Part shown: positions 1 to 6,785 of the stretch, one piece after another
Position numbering within the stretch: position 1 is the stretch's first letter
Layout of the letters: every line of letters begins with the position of its first letter
From: Cyanobacteriota bacterium
GTDB taxonomy: Bacteria; Cyanobacteriota; Cyanobacteriia; Leptolyngbyales; Leptolyngbyaceae
DNA: 10,968 nt
Direction of reading: 5' to 3'
Assembly (NCBI GenBank): GCA_027482985.1
Contig: JAIXVO010000019.1
Coordinates: 1-10,968 of the forward strand
Translations under genes and position numbers: made by a program
Notes under the pieces: model-generated
What the model saw: the letters and a program-made list of their open reading frames with translations, nothing else
Told to the model about the DNA's origin: nothing
Databases searched by the model: none

Positions 1-71
1 AGTGAGTAGTGAGTGAAAAATACTACTCTGATAGTTTTATCGAGCCTCTCTTTTAATAAGATTTTATCCAT
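1..71 (-). CDS. Start of a probable glycosyltransferase, cut by the left edge
   Basis: An ATG at 71-69 opens a frame that stays open for 23 codons and runs off the window. An AGGA sequence lies 8 bases upstream. The peptide has a charged stretch (MDKILLKERLDKTI) followed by RVVFFTHYS. A beta strand ending in F-T-H-Y-S near the N-terminus is familiar from family 4 glycosyltransferases of exopolysaccharide clusters, where it begins the first Rossmann fold; that resemblance is my recollection of the family. The gene starts 97 bases after the stop of the MurB-like gene, on the same strand and with the same AT-rich composition, so it is probably the next gene of the operon. Only about 70 bases are visible. 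The call of a real gene start is moderately supported; the glycosyltransferase identity is tentative. Confidence 0.5.
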   Translation of the reverse strand, partial: MDKILLKERLDKTIRVVFFTHYS

Positions 72-79
72 TTTTATTT

Positions 80-83
80 TCCT
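80..83 (-). promoter_or_regulatory. Ribosome binding site for the left-edge gene
   Basis: AGGA on the minus strand, 8 bases before the ATG at 71. It supports reading 1-71 as the start of a gene rather than as empty spacer. Confidence 0.45.
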
Positions 84-168
84 AAATTGCTCCCTAATTA
101 GATGCATATTAATTAGACTCGAAATGAATTAATGGAAATAATCTTATTCATAAAGTATCAACCAATAT

Positions 169-1005
169 TTAATCAACTTTTATAAGTTCAAGGTCAATTT
201 TTCTAGAGTTTATTATGTGCAAAAATTGAGCAACCTTAATTAGAAGGAGAATGGGCAGACTGTTTTCAGAATAATTATTTATCCAATTAAAAGTTTTAGA
301 AGAAAAATTAGTTTTACCGATTTTAAGGCCTTTTAATTTTTGGATAATTTTAGGATCGCTATTCTTAAATACAGATCCACAGTTTGGTGAATTATAGTCT
401 TGGAATTTTTTTGACCACTCTCGACGTGCAGCTATTGGATTCTCATTGAATTGGGTATGCGGAAATGAGAAAATTGCACTCATAATTAGAAAATTATTAA
501 TTCCTGTGAAAATCGTTTTTCGATAACTCCTATCAATTTCATCAGCTTTGAGTGTCCTGATTTTATCGCCATCAAAAAAAGTGACGCTTTCGACGAAATC
601 ATAGATAGTGAGATTATGTTCTTTTCCTCGGCCAGCATTCATGGCTAATGCACCACCAACAGTAGCTGGAACAGAAGCCAAATAGTAAAATGAATCTAGT
701 GATTTTTCGTAGCAATATTTAAGTAGCTCAATTACCAAAGTAGATGATGTTACTTCTACCCTTTCTGGAGATATAGATCTAATTGCTTTAGATAAGTTAT
801 TTTTTAGAACCAAAGTCTTGATATTTTTACGTCCGAAAAGAGTGTTTGAACCATTACCAAGGATATAAAAATCTACATTACTTTTTTTAGCCCACTGATG
901 GTATTCCTCAAATTCTTCAATGCTTGAAAACTCAGCATAGTTCTTAAATCTATGATTTGTTCTGTAAAATGATAGCTTATTAGATTCAATATTCTTAATT
1001 TCCAT
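169..1005 (-). CDS. MurB-like FAD-dependent oxidoreductase
   Basis: A 278-residue homologue of UDP-N-acetylenolpyruvoylglucosamine reductase (MurB), which reduces an enolpyruvyl ether to a lactyl ether using FAD and NADPH. Visible MurB signatures are the FAD-binding LGNGSN (residues 49-54), the SVPATVGGALAMNAG loop (111-125), SYRKTIF (160-166, with the substrate/catalytic Arg at 162) and CGSVFKN (209-215, with the proton-donor Ser at 211). The last strand, LELIKVD (272-278), may carry the catalytic Glu at 273, but that alignment is ambiguous. There is no long type I insertion, so it is type II-like and slightly short for the family. The ATG start overlaps the end of the preceding pyruvyl transferase gene by 11 bases, so the two are translationally coupled. 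The AT-rich composition and the position inside a polysaccharide operon argue against the housekeeping peptidoglycan enzyme. A role in modifying the polysaccharide is inferred. Confidence 0.8.
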   Translation of the reverse strand: MEIKNIESNKLSFYRTNHRFKNYAEFSSIEEFEEYHQWAKKSNVDFYILGNGSNTLFGRKNIKTLVLKNNLSKAIRSISPERVEVTSSTLVIELLKYCYEKSLDSFYYLASVPATVGGALAMNAGRGKEHNLTIYDFVESVTFFDGDKIRTLKADEIDRSYRKTIFTGINNFLIMSAIFSFPHTQFNENPIAARREWSKKFQDYNSPNCGSVFKNSDPKIIQKLKGLKIGKTNFSSKTFNWINNYSENSLPILLLIKVAQFLHIINSRKIDLELIKVD

Positions 1006-2044
1006 AGTTAAGACTATCCAAAAGAAACTTCTTAGAGCTTATTCTTTTTTCTTCAATTTTTTCAAACACATTATGATAATCAATATCACTAAAATCTATA
1101 TTATTTTTCTGCGCGATAGAATGAATTCTTCCATGCAGATTAAAGTCGATTAGCAAGTCACTTAGTTTATTTTTTTTCTGTTCTGCTGAGAAGACTGTAA
1201 AAGGTTTTTTGAATAGAATAGAAAAAATAGTTCCATGAAAGAAACTAGTGAACACGTAGCTTGACGCAGAAAAATGACTAACCCAATCTTCTGGACTAGC
1301 TCCTAAAAAGTTAGTGTCAGCAATTCCATTTCTATATCCAATTGAAATAATAGGTAGACCTAGCTTACTTGCAAAATCTTTAGCTGAACTTGCTAAAGAA
1401 TCTGGAATTTTTCCGTACACGAGAATATGGTTCTTTTTTGGCTTTTCTTTGACAATAGATTTGAAGTCAATCAGGAATGTAGGATCTAAAACTTTCTTTG
1501 CTTCGCTACCACATTCGTCCGCCACTATTTTCAAGCTATTAGTGTCTCTTACTAAAATAGAGTCAAAGCCCGAAATAAAGTTAGAGATTAGATCGCTTTT
1601 ATCTTTTAAGTCTGTAGTGCTTCCGAAACTGGCTGCATAACTTATTTTTTTAGTTCTAGAGTCCAGAAAATCCAAAAAATAGGATGTATCACATCCTCTG
1701 AATGAATTAATATTCCAGACTTCATCGCTTCCAACAATAACCGCATCATAATGAAATTTTGCTCTTTTAAGTTCTTCAGGATTTGAATATATTTGCTTCC
1801 CAACCTTCATTTTGGTATTGACAAAGCATTTCATGTTTACATCCCTAATAAAATTACTTGGGACATCTTTTTTACGAGCTTTCAAATACAATGTTTCGTT
1901 ATAAACTCTGACAGCTTTTTGTGGTTGGTAGTTTATGAATTCAACCGTGTGGCCCTGTTCTTCAATAAACTTATAAAGGGCATAGGCCTGTAATGTTGCA
2001 CCATAATTAGTTGTATGATGAAAAGTCAAAATTCCAATATTCAT
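995..2044 (-). CDS. Polysaccharide pyruvyl transferase family protein
   Basis: A 349-residue member of the polysaccharide pyruvyl transferase family (Pfam PF04230; CsaB- and WcaK-like). Characterised members transfer pyruvate from phosphoenolpyruvate to a sugar, usually as a cyclic ketal. Family marks are the N-terminal strand and loop MNIGILTFHHTTNYGATLQA, VIVGSDEVWN in the first half, SYAASFG, VLDPTFLID, and FFHGTIFSILFKKPF towards the C-terminus. I chose the ATG at 2044 because the family normally begins directly at this M-x-I-x-I-L-T strand. A GTG at 2113 in the same frame would add 23 residues and overlap wzt by 22 bases. From 2044 the gap after wzt is 47 bases. The 3' end overlaps the MurB-like gene. 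Composition is AT-rich (30% GC by hand count over 1081-1140), unlike the right half of the window. Acceptor sugar and exact chemistry cannot be read from sequence. Confidence 0.85.
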   Translation of the reverse strand: MNIGILTFHHTTNYGATLQAYALYKFIEEQGHTVEFINYQPQKAVRVYNETLYLKARKKDVPSNFIRDVNMKCFVNTKMKVGKQIYSNPEELKRAKFHYDAVIVGSDEVWNINSFRGCDTSYFLDFLDSRTKKISYAASFGSTTDLKDKSDLISNFISGFDSILVRDTNSLKIVADECGSEAKKVLDPTFLIDFKSIVKEKPKKNHILVYGKIPDSLASSAKDFASKLGLPIISIGYRNGIADTNFLGASPEDWVSHFSASSYVFTSFFHGTIFSILFKKPFTVFSAEQKKNKLSDLLIDFNLHGRIHSIAQKNNIDFSDIDYHNVFEKIEEKRISSKKFLLDSLNYGN

Positions 2045-2091
2045 TGACCCAATCCATTGACTAAAAGGTTTGATTTTGTTAGCAGTATTTT

Positions 2092-3378
2092 TTAGATATC
2101 TATTTGCTTCCACGTACGGGATTGATGAAATAAAGAACGGCCCATAGCTATTTCACTATTAATTTTAAAAATAAAAGATTCAATATAGTCATAGGTAAAA
2201 ATGGAATCTTTTCTGATGAAAACTTGCATAATATAAGAACCAGGTGTCAATCCCAGATGAGGCATGTGAACCTGAAGCTCATGCCTACCAATTTTAATAT
2301 CTAATGGGATTTTGTCATTAAAGCTACTCAAAATTAGAAGTATATCTCCTTCCCCTGCGACTTCCTTTATCACCAGAACTAATCCTGCATTTTTGACAGA
2401 AATATTTGCTTTGTATTCAACGCAAAATATTGCTAATTCGCCAGTTTTAGGGGACTCGCAAGGATTACCACTTAAGTCTTTAAAATAAAGTCGTGTTATA
2501 TCTACACCTAGGCTCTCTCCGACAGGTTTTTGTGGTATCGAAAAGTCACCTTCATGACTTACCAACTCGGTGGAGTATAGATCTTCTTCGTATTTTTTTA
2601 CTACTTCCTCTGTATCCCCCGAGATGATAAGTTCACCCTTAGAAAGGTACACACACGTTTCACAAAGATTGAATATAGATTGGGCATTATGACTAACTAA
2701 GACAAAAGACAGTCCCTTTTCACGTAAATGGTGAAGCTTTCTATTGCATTTTGCTCTAAACCTCATATCCCCCACAGCTAAGACTTCATCTACCAGTAAA
2801 ATTTCTGGCTCGGTATGAATGGCACAAGCAAACCCCAGTCTTGCTTGCATGCCAGAGCTGTAGCTTCTTACTGGCGAGTCGATCGCATCGGGTATTTCGG
2901 CAAACGCCACCACATCGTCAAAGCGATCGTCAATTTCTTCTCTACTCAGGCCCAAAATTGACATGTTGGCGTAGATATTTTCTCTCCCCGTCAACACCGG
3001 GTTAAACCCAGCCCCCAGGGCAATTAGCGGGGCCACCCGCCCCTTTACTGTCACCGTGCCTACGTCCGGTTTAATCAACCCGGCAATAATGCGTAATAGA
3101 GTAGACTTGCCGCTGCCATTTTTACCCACCAGGCCTAGTGCCTCGCCCCGATGCAGCTCAAAGCCTACATCTTGTAGCGCCCAAAACTCTTTTTTACGCA
3201 GCGTATCGTTGTGATCACCTCGCAGGCCCAACACCTCACTCGAGATATCTTGCACCCCGTAAAACAGTGCCGACTTAAAATCTCGACAAAACTTCTTCGA
3301 CACCCCCTGCACCGAGAGCACTACATCTGAATCTTTAGGCGCAGTCATAGATTTTGTATTTTCAGCTACTAAAGTCAT
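2092..3378 (-). CDS. wzt: ABC polysaccharide exporter, ATP-binding subunit with Wzt-type C-terminal domain
   Basis: A 428-residue ATPase that powers export of an undecaprenyl-linked polysaccharide through the adjacent permease. The nucleotide-binding domain shows Walker A GKNGSGKST (residues 85-93), the signature YSSGMQARLG (173-182), Walker B ILLVDE (193-198, catalytic Glu 198) and the switch His at 230. The preceding KKEFWALQDVGFEL is typical of the Wzt/KpsT/TagH group. Residues from about 270 to 428 form an extra beta-rich region matching the place and size of the Wzt C-terminal carbohydrate-binding domain (PF14524), which in known systems recognises the modified non-reducing end of the glycan. 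Its ATG shares one base with the permease stop (TAATG), so the two are coupled. GC content falls inside the gene, from 65% at 3001-3060 to 33% at 2641-2700 by hand count, suggesting a chimera. Confidence 0.93.
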   Translation of the reverse strand: MTLVAENTKSMTAPKDSDVVLSVQGVSKKFCRDFKSALFYGVQDISSEVLGLRGDHNDTLRKKEFWALQDVGFELHRGEALGLVGKNGSGKSTLLRIIAGLIKPDVGTVTVKGRVAPLIALGAGFNPVLTGRENIYANMSILGLSREEIDDRFDDVVAFAEIPDAIDSPVRSYSSGMQARLGFACAIHTEPEILLVDEVLAVGDMRFRAKCNRKLHHLREKGLSFVLVSHNAQSIFNLCETCVYLSKGELIISGDTEEVVKKYEEDLYSTELVSHEGDFSIPQKPVGESLGVDITRLYFKDLSGNPCESPKTGELAIFCVEYKANISVKNAGLVLVIKEVAGEGDILLILSSFNDKIPLDIKIGRHELQVHMPHLGLTPGSYIMQVFIRKDSIFTYDYIESFIFKINSEIAMGRSLFHQSRTWKQIDI

Positions 3379-4304
3379 TACGAGCTAAACCTCTCAATTG
3401 CATAGGGCATGGCCAACCGGTACACCAACCAGGCCACCAGCAAGCCAACAAACGTTAATCCGCTGACCAGCCAAAACCCTTGGGGGTCAGAGATAGTGCC
3501 GACTGCCATCAGTTCTCGCGTGGTTACAAGCAGGGGCGTGACCGGGTTAAACCGCACCAGCAGGCCAAACAAACCGTCGCTGCTTGGGGGAGGAAACACC
3601 ACCGGAGTTAAAAACAGCCAGGTACCCAACAACAGCTGCATCCCTTTTTGAAAGTCTTGATACAAAGCACTTAAAGGGGCCAAAAACATCCCCAAAACTG
3701 TCCCAAACAAGACCATGTGCAGAAGCGCCACCGGAGCTAGCACAATGGTTGGCGGCACCGCCAGTCGAAACCACAAAAACATGCCCGTCACTAGCAGTAG
3801 CTTAAAGGCAAAGTTAAACAACACCTGCCCCATAGCCGCTAAAATTAGCGCCTCGCGTGGAAACTGAATTTTGGCCAGCATCATGCGAGCGCTACCGACC
3901 TTTTGCATCGGCAGCATTACAGACTCACTAAAGGTTTGCCATAGGGCCGTGCTCAGCAGCACGTAAGCCGGATAGGGAATATCCGTTACGCCAACATTAA
4001 TCACATCCGCGCTAGCAGCAAAGGCAAACCCCGCTGAGGCAATAATCGGCGGAATAATCGCCCAGGCTACTCCCAAAAACGACTCGCGGTACTGGGCGCT
4101 AATGTCACGTTTCATCAGTTGCCAGGCCAGTTCACGAGAGGCTAGCAGATCGGCCCCCATCCGGCGCATCAGCTTCAGAGGCTGCCGCATTTCGCTAGCG
4201 GGGCGATACACCTGAATCGCCACGGGCTTTGGATTGCGCTGGGGCACCCGCAGCCGACTTTCAGGCTCTGGCGTGGGAGGGGTTGAAGAAGAATGGCTAA
4301 CCAT
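3378..4304 (-). CDS. wzm: ABC polysaccharide exporter, membrane subunit (Wzm/TagG-like)
   Basis: A 308-residue integral membrane protein of the ABC-2 type (PF01061) that forms the export channel with the Wzt-like ATPase. A proline-rich, charged cytoplasmic N-terminus of about 60 residues contains SRELAWQLMKRDISAQYRES, the usual amphipathic lead-in of this family. Several hydrophobic segments follow, including LGVAWAIIPPIIASAGFAFA, LILAAMGQVLFNFAFKLLLV, VALLHMVLFGTVLGMFLAPL and LLLGTWLFLTPVVFPPP, and a last helix VSGLTFVGLLVAWLVYRLAM. I chose the ATG at 4304, which has GGAA 8 bases upstream. A TTG at 4337 in frame would add 11 residues and has less support. The stop overlaps the wzt start by one base. 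The gene lies 105 bases after gmd and shares its higher GC composition. Confidence 0.92.
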   Translation of the reverse strand: MVSHSSSTPPTPEPESRLRVPQRNPKPVAIQVYRPASEMRQPLKLMRRMGADLLASRELAWQLMKRDISAQYRESFLGVAWAIIPPIIASAGFAFAASADVINVGVTDIPYPAYVLLSTALWQTFSESVMLPMQKVGSARMMLAKIQFPREALILAAMGQVLFNFAFKLLLVTGMFLWFRLAVPPTIVLAPVALLHMVLFGTVLGMFLAPLSALYQDFQKGMQLLLGTWLFLTPVVFPPPSSDGLFGLLVRFNPVTPLLVTTRELMAVGTISDPQGFWLVSGLTFVGLLVAWLVYRLAMPYAIERFSS

Positions 4305-4409
4305 AGTAAGTTTCCATAGGTGGTTAATACTTCTCAATGTTTAGGGGCTAATCCGTATAGTTTCAGCGTCGGTAGCCAGGCTTTATAGAAACTTGCCAAA
4401 GTCCATGGG

Positions 4410-5375
4410 TCAGGGTTGTGCCCCAGGGGCCGCCACCATTTGGTGCACCACATCGGGCATAGCAAGTTGAGCCTGCCAACCGAGCTGGCGCTGAGCTTTG
4501 GCTGGGTTGCCCTGGCTTTTTGCAATATCGGTCGGGCGATACAGGCTTTGGTCGATCAGCACATGATCTTGCCAGTCTAGGTCTAGGGCAGCAAAGGCCT
4601 GGGCAACAAATTCTTTCAGCGGGTAGGCCTGCCCCGTGGCAATCACATAGTCGTCGGGTTGCTCCTGTTGCAGCATTAGGTACATAGCCTCGACATATTC
4701 TGGGGCCCAACCCCAGTCTCGCTGAATGTCAATATTGCCCAGGCGCAGCATTTCGGTGCCGCCCGCCGCAATGCATTGCGCCGTAGAAATGATCTTTTGG
4801 GTCACAAACCGCTGGGGTCGCAGGGGCGACTCGTGGTTAAACAAAATGCCAGAGGCCGCAAACAACCCATAGGCCTCTCGATAGTTGGCCACCTCCCAAA
4901 AGGCCGTAGCCTTGGCCACTCCGTAGGGGCTGCGAGGCCGAAAAGGAGTTTCTTCATCGGCAGGTTCACCCTGGGTATCGCCAAAGCACTCACTCGACCC
5001 AGCGTTGTAAAGCTTAATCGGTTGGGCTAAAAACCGAATCGCCTCTAGCAGGTTGAGCGTGCCGGTGGCAATGCTCTCTAAAGTCTCCACTGGCAGTTCA
5101 AAAGAAAGGCCCACCGAGCTTTGTCCTGCTAGGTTGTAAACTTCGTCAGGCTGCACCTGGGTCAGCACCTGCAACACACTGCGAAAATCGTTGAGCGACA
5201 TCGATAGTACCTTGACCTGATTGACGATGCCCAGTCGCTTAAGGTTTCCAAAAGCTAACATCTGCGCATCTCGCGAGGTGCCGCAAACCAGGTATCCTTT
5301 ATCTAGCAAGAGCTTAGCCAAGTAGGCCCCATCTTGACCCGAAATACCACATATCAAAGCTTTTTTCATAGTCAT
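4410..5375 (-). CDS. gmd: GDP-mannose 4,6-dehydratase
   Basis: A 321-residue extended short-chain dehydrogenase. It converts GDP-D-mannose to GDP-4-keto-6-deoxy-D-mannose, the branch point to GDP-L-fucose, GDP-D-rhamnose and related sugars. Visible features are the NAD(P)-binding GISGQDG (residues 10-16), NLAGQSSV (81-88), the catalytic SSE (127-129), the YxxxK pair Y151/K155, and the family-specific stretches FNHESP (179-184), RDWGWAPEYVEAMYLMLQQ (219-237), DDYVIATG (241-248) and RPTDI near residue 280. The length suits the shorter Gmd forms. The first ATG is taken; a second ATG lies two codons in. No GDP-fucose synthase, reductase or aminotransferase gene is in the window, so the final sugar is unknown. 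It follows the sulfotransferase gene after 29 bases. Confidence 0.93.
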   Translation of the reverse strand: MTMKKALICGISGQDGAYLAKLLLDKGYLVCGTSRDAQMLAFGNLKRLGIVNQVKVLSMSLNDFRSVLQVLTQVQPDEVYNLAGQSSVGLSFELPVETLESIATGTLNLLEAIRFLAQPIKLYNAGSSECFGDTQGEPADEETPFRPRSPYGVAKATAFWEVANYREAYGLFAASGILFNHESPLRPQRFVTQKIISTAQCIAAGGTEMLRLGNIDIQRDWGWAPEYVEAMYLMLQQEQPDDYVIATGQAYPLKEFVAQAFAALDLDWQDHVLIDQSLYRPTDIAKSQGNPAKAQRQLGWQAQLAMPDVVHQMVAAPGAQP

Positions 5376-5404
5376 TACACCCAGTAAAGGCTACTCCATA
5401 AATA

Positions 5405-6343
5405 CTACCAGTCAGCATCCGTATAGAAAGCGGCAGCAATAGGTTCTACCTGCTCACGGATGTGTTTGATCTCTACAGAACTCAGTCGATGCTGCCAGTT
5501 CTTAATATTTTCTTGACTGTTGCGCTTAAGTGTATGCGTAGCATTATTTTCGGCCTCTCGAGGGTTATCTGGATTGCTATGCTCTAAAATAACAGCTTTT
5601 ATTTCAGGAGTGAAATCTAGGTTGAGACGCTCATAAATCGTACTGAATTCTGCCAGTGGGTTCATAGACAGATCCTCATGACGCACAAACAACCAATCTG
5701 AATAGCGAGATCTACAGCGGAGAATATGGCTATGACAAATCTTCCAAAGTAAAATGGCTTGATCGACAATTTCGGGGCGGCTATGGGTATAGGTCACTAT
5801 CTCTGCCTGAATCGATTCAGGCAGATCCTGCAGAAGCTGAGGCTGCTGTAAAAAATGAGAGAATGGAAATTGCCAATTCTTGCGCTTTAAACTGCTGACA
5901 AAGGCCGCTGGATGTCGGATAAGCATAATGACATCTGCTTCAAATCGTGATGCTAACCACTCTGCCGAGAAAAGAGCAAGAGGATCCTTTAGGAGCGGTC
6001 TAAGCGATTGAGTTCGACACTGATTGAATTGACGATACTCACGGGCAATCTTCTTAATCTGCTTAGACGATCTAATCTGCCCTATGGCACTGAGAGTACT
6101 GTAAGAAAATTTGATAGTATCCTTTAGAGCTGAATAATACTGCGCCTCATTTTCTGAAGAGATACAGGTATACCAGTAGACAAACTGAGCTCGGCAGATG
6201 CCAACACCTGGTGGGTGGGTGATATTAAATGGCTCATGGATATAGAAAGCCTGGGGTGACTCAGCTAACATTTTTCCAACCCAGGTCGAACCTGAACGAT
6301 GGGATCCCGTGACCAAGATGGGTTTATTAATAGACGCTTTCAT
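5405..6343 (-). CDS. Sulfotransferase, PAPS-dependent
   Basis: A 312-residue sulfotransferase-fold protein (PF00685/PF13469 type) that probably transfers sulfate from PAPS to a sugar of the polysaccharide. The 5'-phosphosulfate loop TGSHRSGSTWVGKML spans residues 12-26. The 3'-phosphate-binding segment VIMLIRHPAAFVSSLKRKNW spans 138-157, with Arg143 and Ser150/151 as the expected contacts. Residues W217-L225 (WLFVRHEDL) match the strand and turn after the nucleotide site. The ATG follows TTTTACCT rather than a clear Shine-Dalgarno sequence, and a promoter-like pair of boxes lies upstream at 6374-6401. GC is lower than in the flanking gmd gene (47% at 5881-5940 against 60% at 4801-4860 by hand count). 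It directly follows the remains of a second, differently built sulfotransferase. The acceptor is unknown; a sulfated exopolysaccharide is the simplest reading. Confidence 0.88.
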   Translation of the reverse strand: MKASINKPILVTGSHRSGSTWVGKMLAESPQAFYIHEPFNITHPPGVGICRAQFVYWYTCISSENEAQYYSALKDTIKFSYSTLSAIGQIRSSKQIKKIAREYRQFNQCRTQSLRPLLKDPLALFSAEWLASRFEADVIMLIRHPAAFVSSLKRKNWQFPFSHFLQQPQLLQDLPESIQAEIVTYTHSRPEIVDQAILLWKICHSHILRCRSRYSDWLFVRHEDLSMNPLAEFSTIYERLNLDFTPEIKAVILEHSNPDNPREAENNATHTLKRNSQENIKNWQHRLSSVEIKHIREQVEPIAAAFYTDADW

Positions 6344-6373
6344 AGGTAAAATATGAAATAATTGAGATATGAA

Positions 6374-6401
6374 ACTATACTACTTGAGATGAATTTTACA
6401 A
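6374..6401 (-). promoter_or_regulatory. Candidate sigma-70 promoter of the sulfotransferase gene
   Basis: On the minus strand, TTGTAA (6396-6401) and TATAGT (6374-6379) are separated by 16 bases, resembling -35 and -10 boxes. The -10 box ends 30 bases before the ATG at 6343. The pair sits just past the stop of the decayed sulfotransferase gene, where a new start of transcription would be useful. It is a sequence match only, in an AT-rich stretch where chance matches occur. Confidence 0.35.
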
Positions 6402-6403
6402 CA

Positions 6404-6772
6404 TCATAAATCTACGATAAAATCAAAAATCTGCTTGGACATATCTGCCAATTCAGAATCCTGAAATATGTTTTTATAAAGGCTGTGGTGAGCTACTGAC
6501 TTCCATCGCTCCAGAACCTTTGCTTGGCTAGCCTGCCCTGACATTTTCAAGCCATTAAAAGTGCTATCCTTACCATCTCCAGGAACCTTTTCAAAGGTAG
6601 TTTTTTACATAAATCTGAGCTCAGGCTGAGTAAGAATCAGTGCTTTGATTACCAATATTATTCAGGTAGACCAGTGGCCCATGCCATATTGCATTGGATG
6701 ATGCAATATGGCATGGTTTCCGGATCGTCGAATTCCAAAAACGCGAAATTCATGCATATTTCTGATGGTCAT
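6404..6772 (-). pseudogene. Decayed sulfotransferase: both ends kept, middle lost
   Basis: Two fragments of one sulfotransferase-like gene fill the gap between neighbouring genes. The 5' fragment starts at an ATG at 6772, preceded by GGGGGA, and encodes EFRVFGIRRSGNHAIL, a phosphosulfate-loop motif of the kind seen in another sulfotransferase group; it ends at a TGA at 6662-6664. A shifted frame then reads VYLNNIGNQSTDSYSA (6671-6624) up to a TGA at 6621. The 3' fragment, 6604-6404, reads KTTFEKVPGDGKDSTFNGLK and then VLERWKSVAHHSLYKNIFQD, ending SKQIFDFIVDL and a stop. This resembles the usual C-terminal end of sulfotransferases (R-W-K, then D-x-E-L). Some 150-200 central residues, including the 3'-phosphate site, are missing. 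No protein-length frame remains. The start follows the HepC-like stop by 13 bases, so it was once in the operon. GC is low (28% at 6421-6480 by hand count). Confidence 0.72.
6679..6716. repeat. Perfect 16-bp inverted repeat with 6-base loop
   Basis: CCATGCCATATTGCAT (6679-6694) and its exact complement ATGCAATATGGCATGG (6701-6716) flank the loop TGGATG. It lies inside the 5' fragment of the decayed sulfotransferase, exactly at the codons following the phosphosulfate loop. There is no T-run on either side, so it does not look like a terminator. Confidence 0.9.
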
Positions 6773-6775
6773 AAA

Positions 6776-6781
6776 TCCCCC
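6776..6781 (-). promoter_or_regulatory. Retained ribosome binding site of the decayed sulfotransferase
   Basis: GGGGGA on the minus strand, 3 bases before the ATG at 6772 and just after the HepC-like stop codon. A purine-rich site this close to the start is somewhat tight, but it is among the clearer candidate sites in the window. Confidence 0.4.
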
Positions 6782-6785
6782 AGCC

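Noticed and set aside
1..14. Tandem AGTGAGT repeat at the left edge
   Set aside because: Only two units, and on the minus strand it encodes THYS of the probable glycosyltransferase start, so it needs no separate explanation.
94..116. Inverted repeat CTAATTA / TAATTAG after the MurB-like gene as a terminator
   Set aside because: The arms are only 7 bases and nearly all A/T, there is no following T-run on the minus strand, and a gene seems to start just downstream.
169..1005. Housekeeping MurB of peptidoglycan synthesis
   Set aside because: The gene sits in an AT-rich accessory polysaccharide operon, overlaps a pyruvyl transferase gene and departs from MurB at several usual positions such as the N-terminal motif. 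This is not fully excluded without knowing whether the genome has another murB.
4305..4337. TTG at 4337 as the start of the ABC permease
   Set aside because: An ATG at 4304 with GGAA upstream gives a normal family length; the 11 extra residues add nothing recognisable.
4334..4420. Minus-strand frame after gmd reading PWTLASFYKAWLPTLKLYGL, as a small gene or a frameshifted gmd tail
   Set aside because: Gmd ends at a normal place for the family, the short frame has no start or binding site of its own outside gmd, and I recognise nothing in it.
6679..6716. The 16-bp inverted repeat as a rho-independent terminator or insertion-sequence end
   Set aside because: No T-tract on either side, no transposase or target duplication nearby, and the arms encode part of the sulfotransferase motif.
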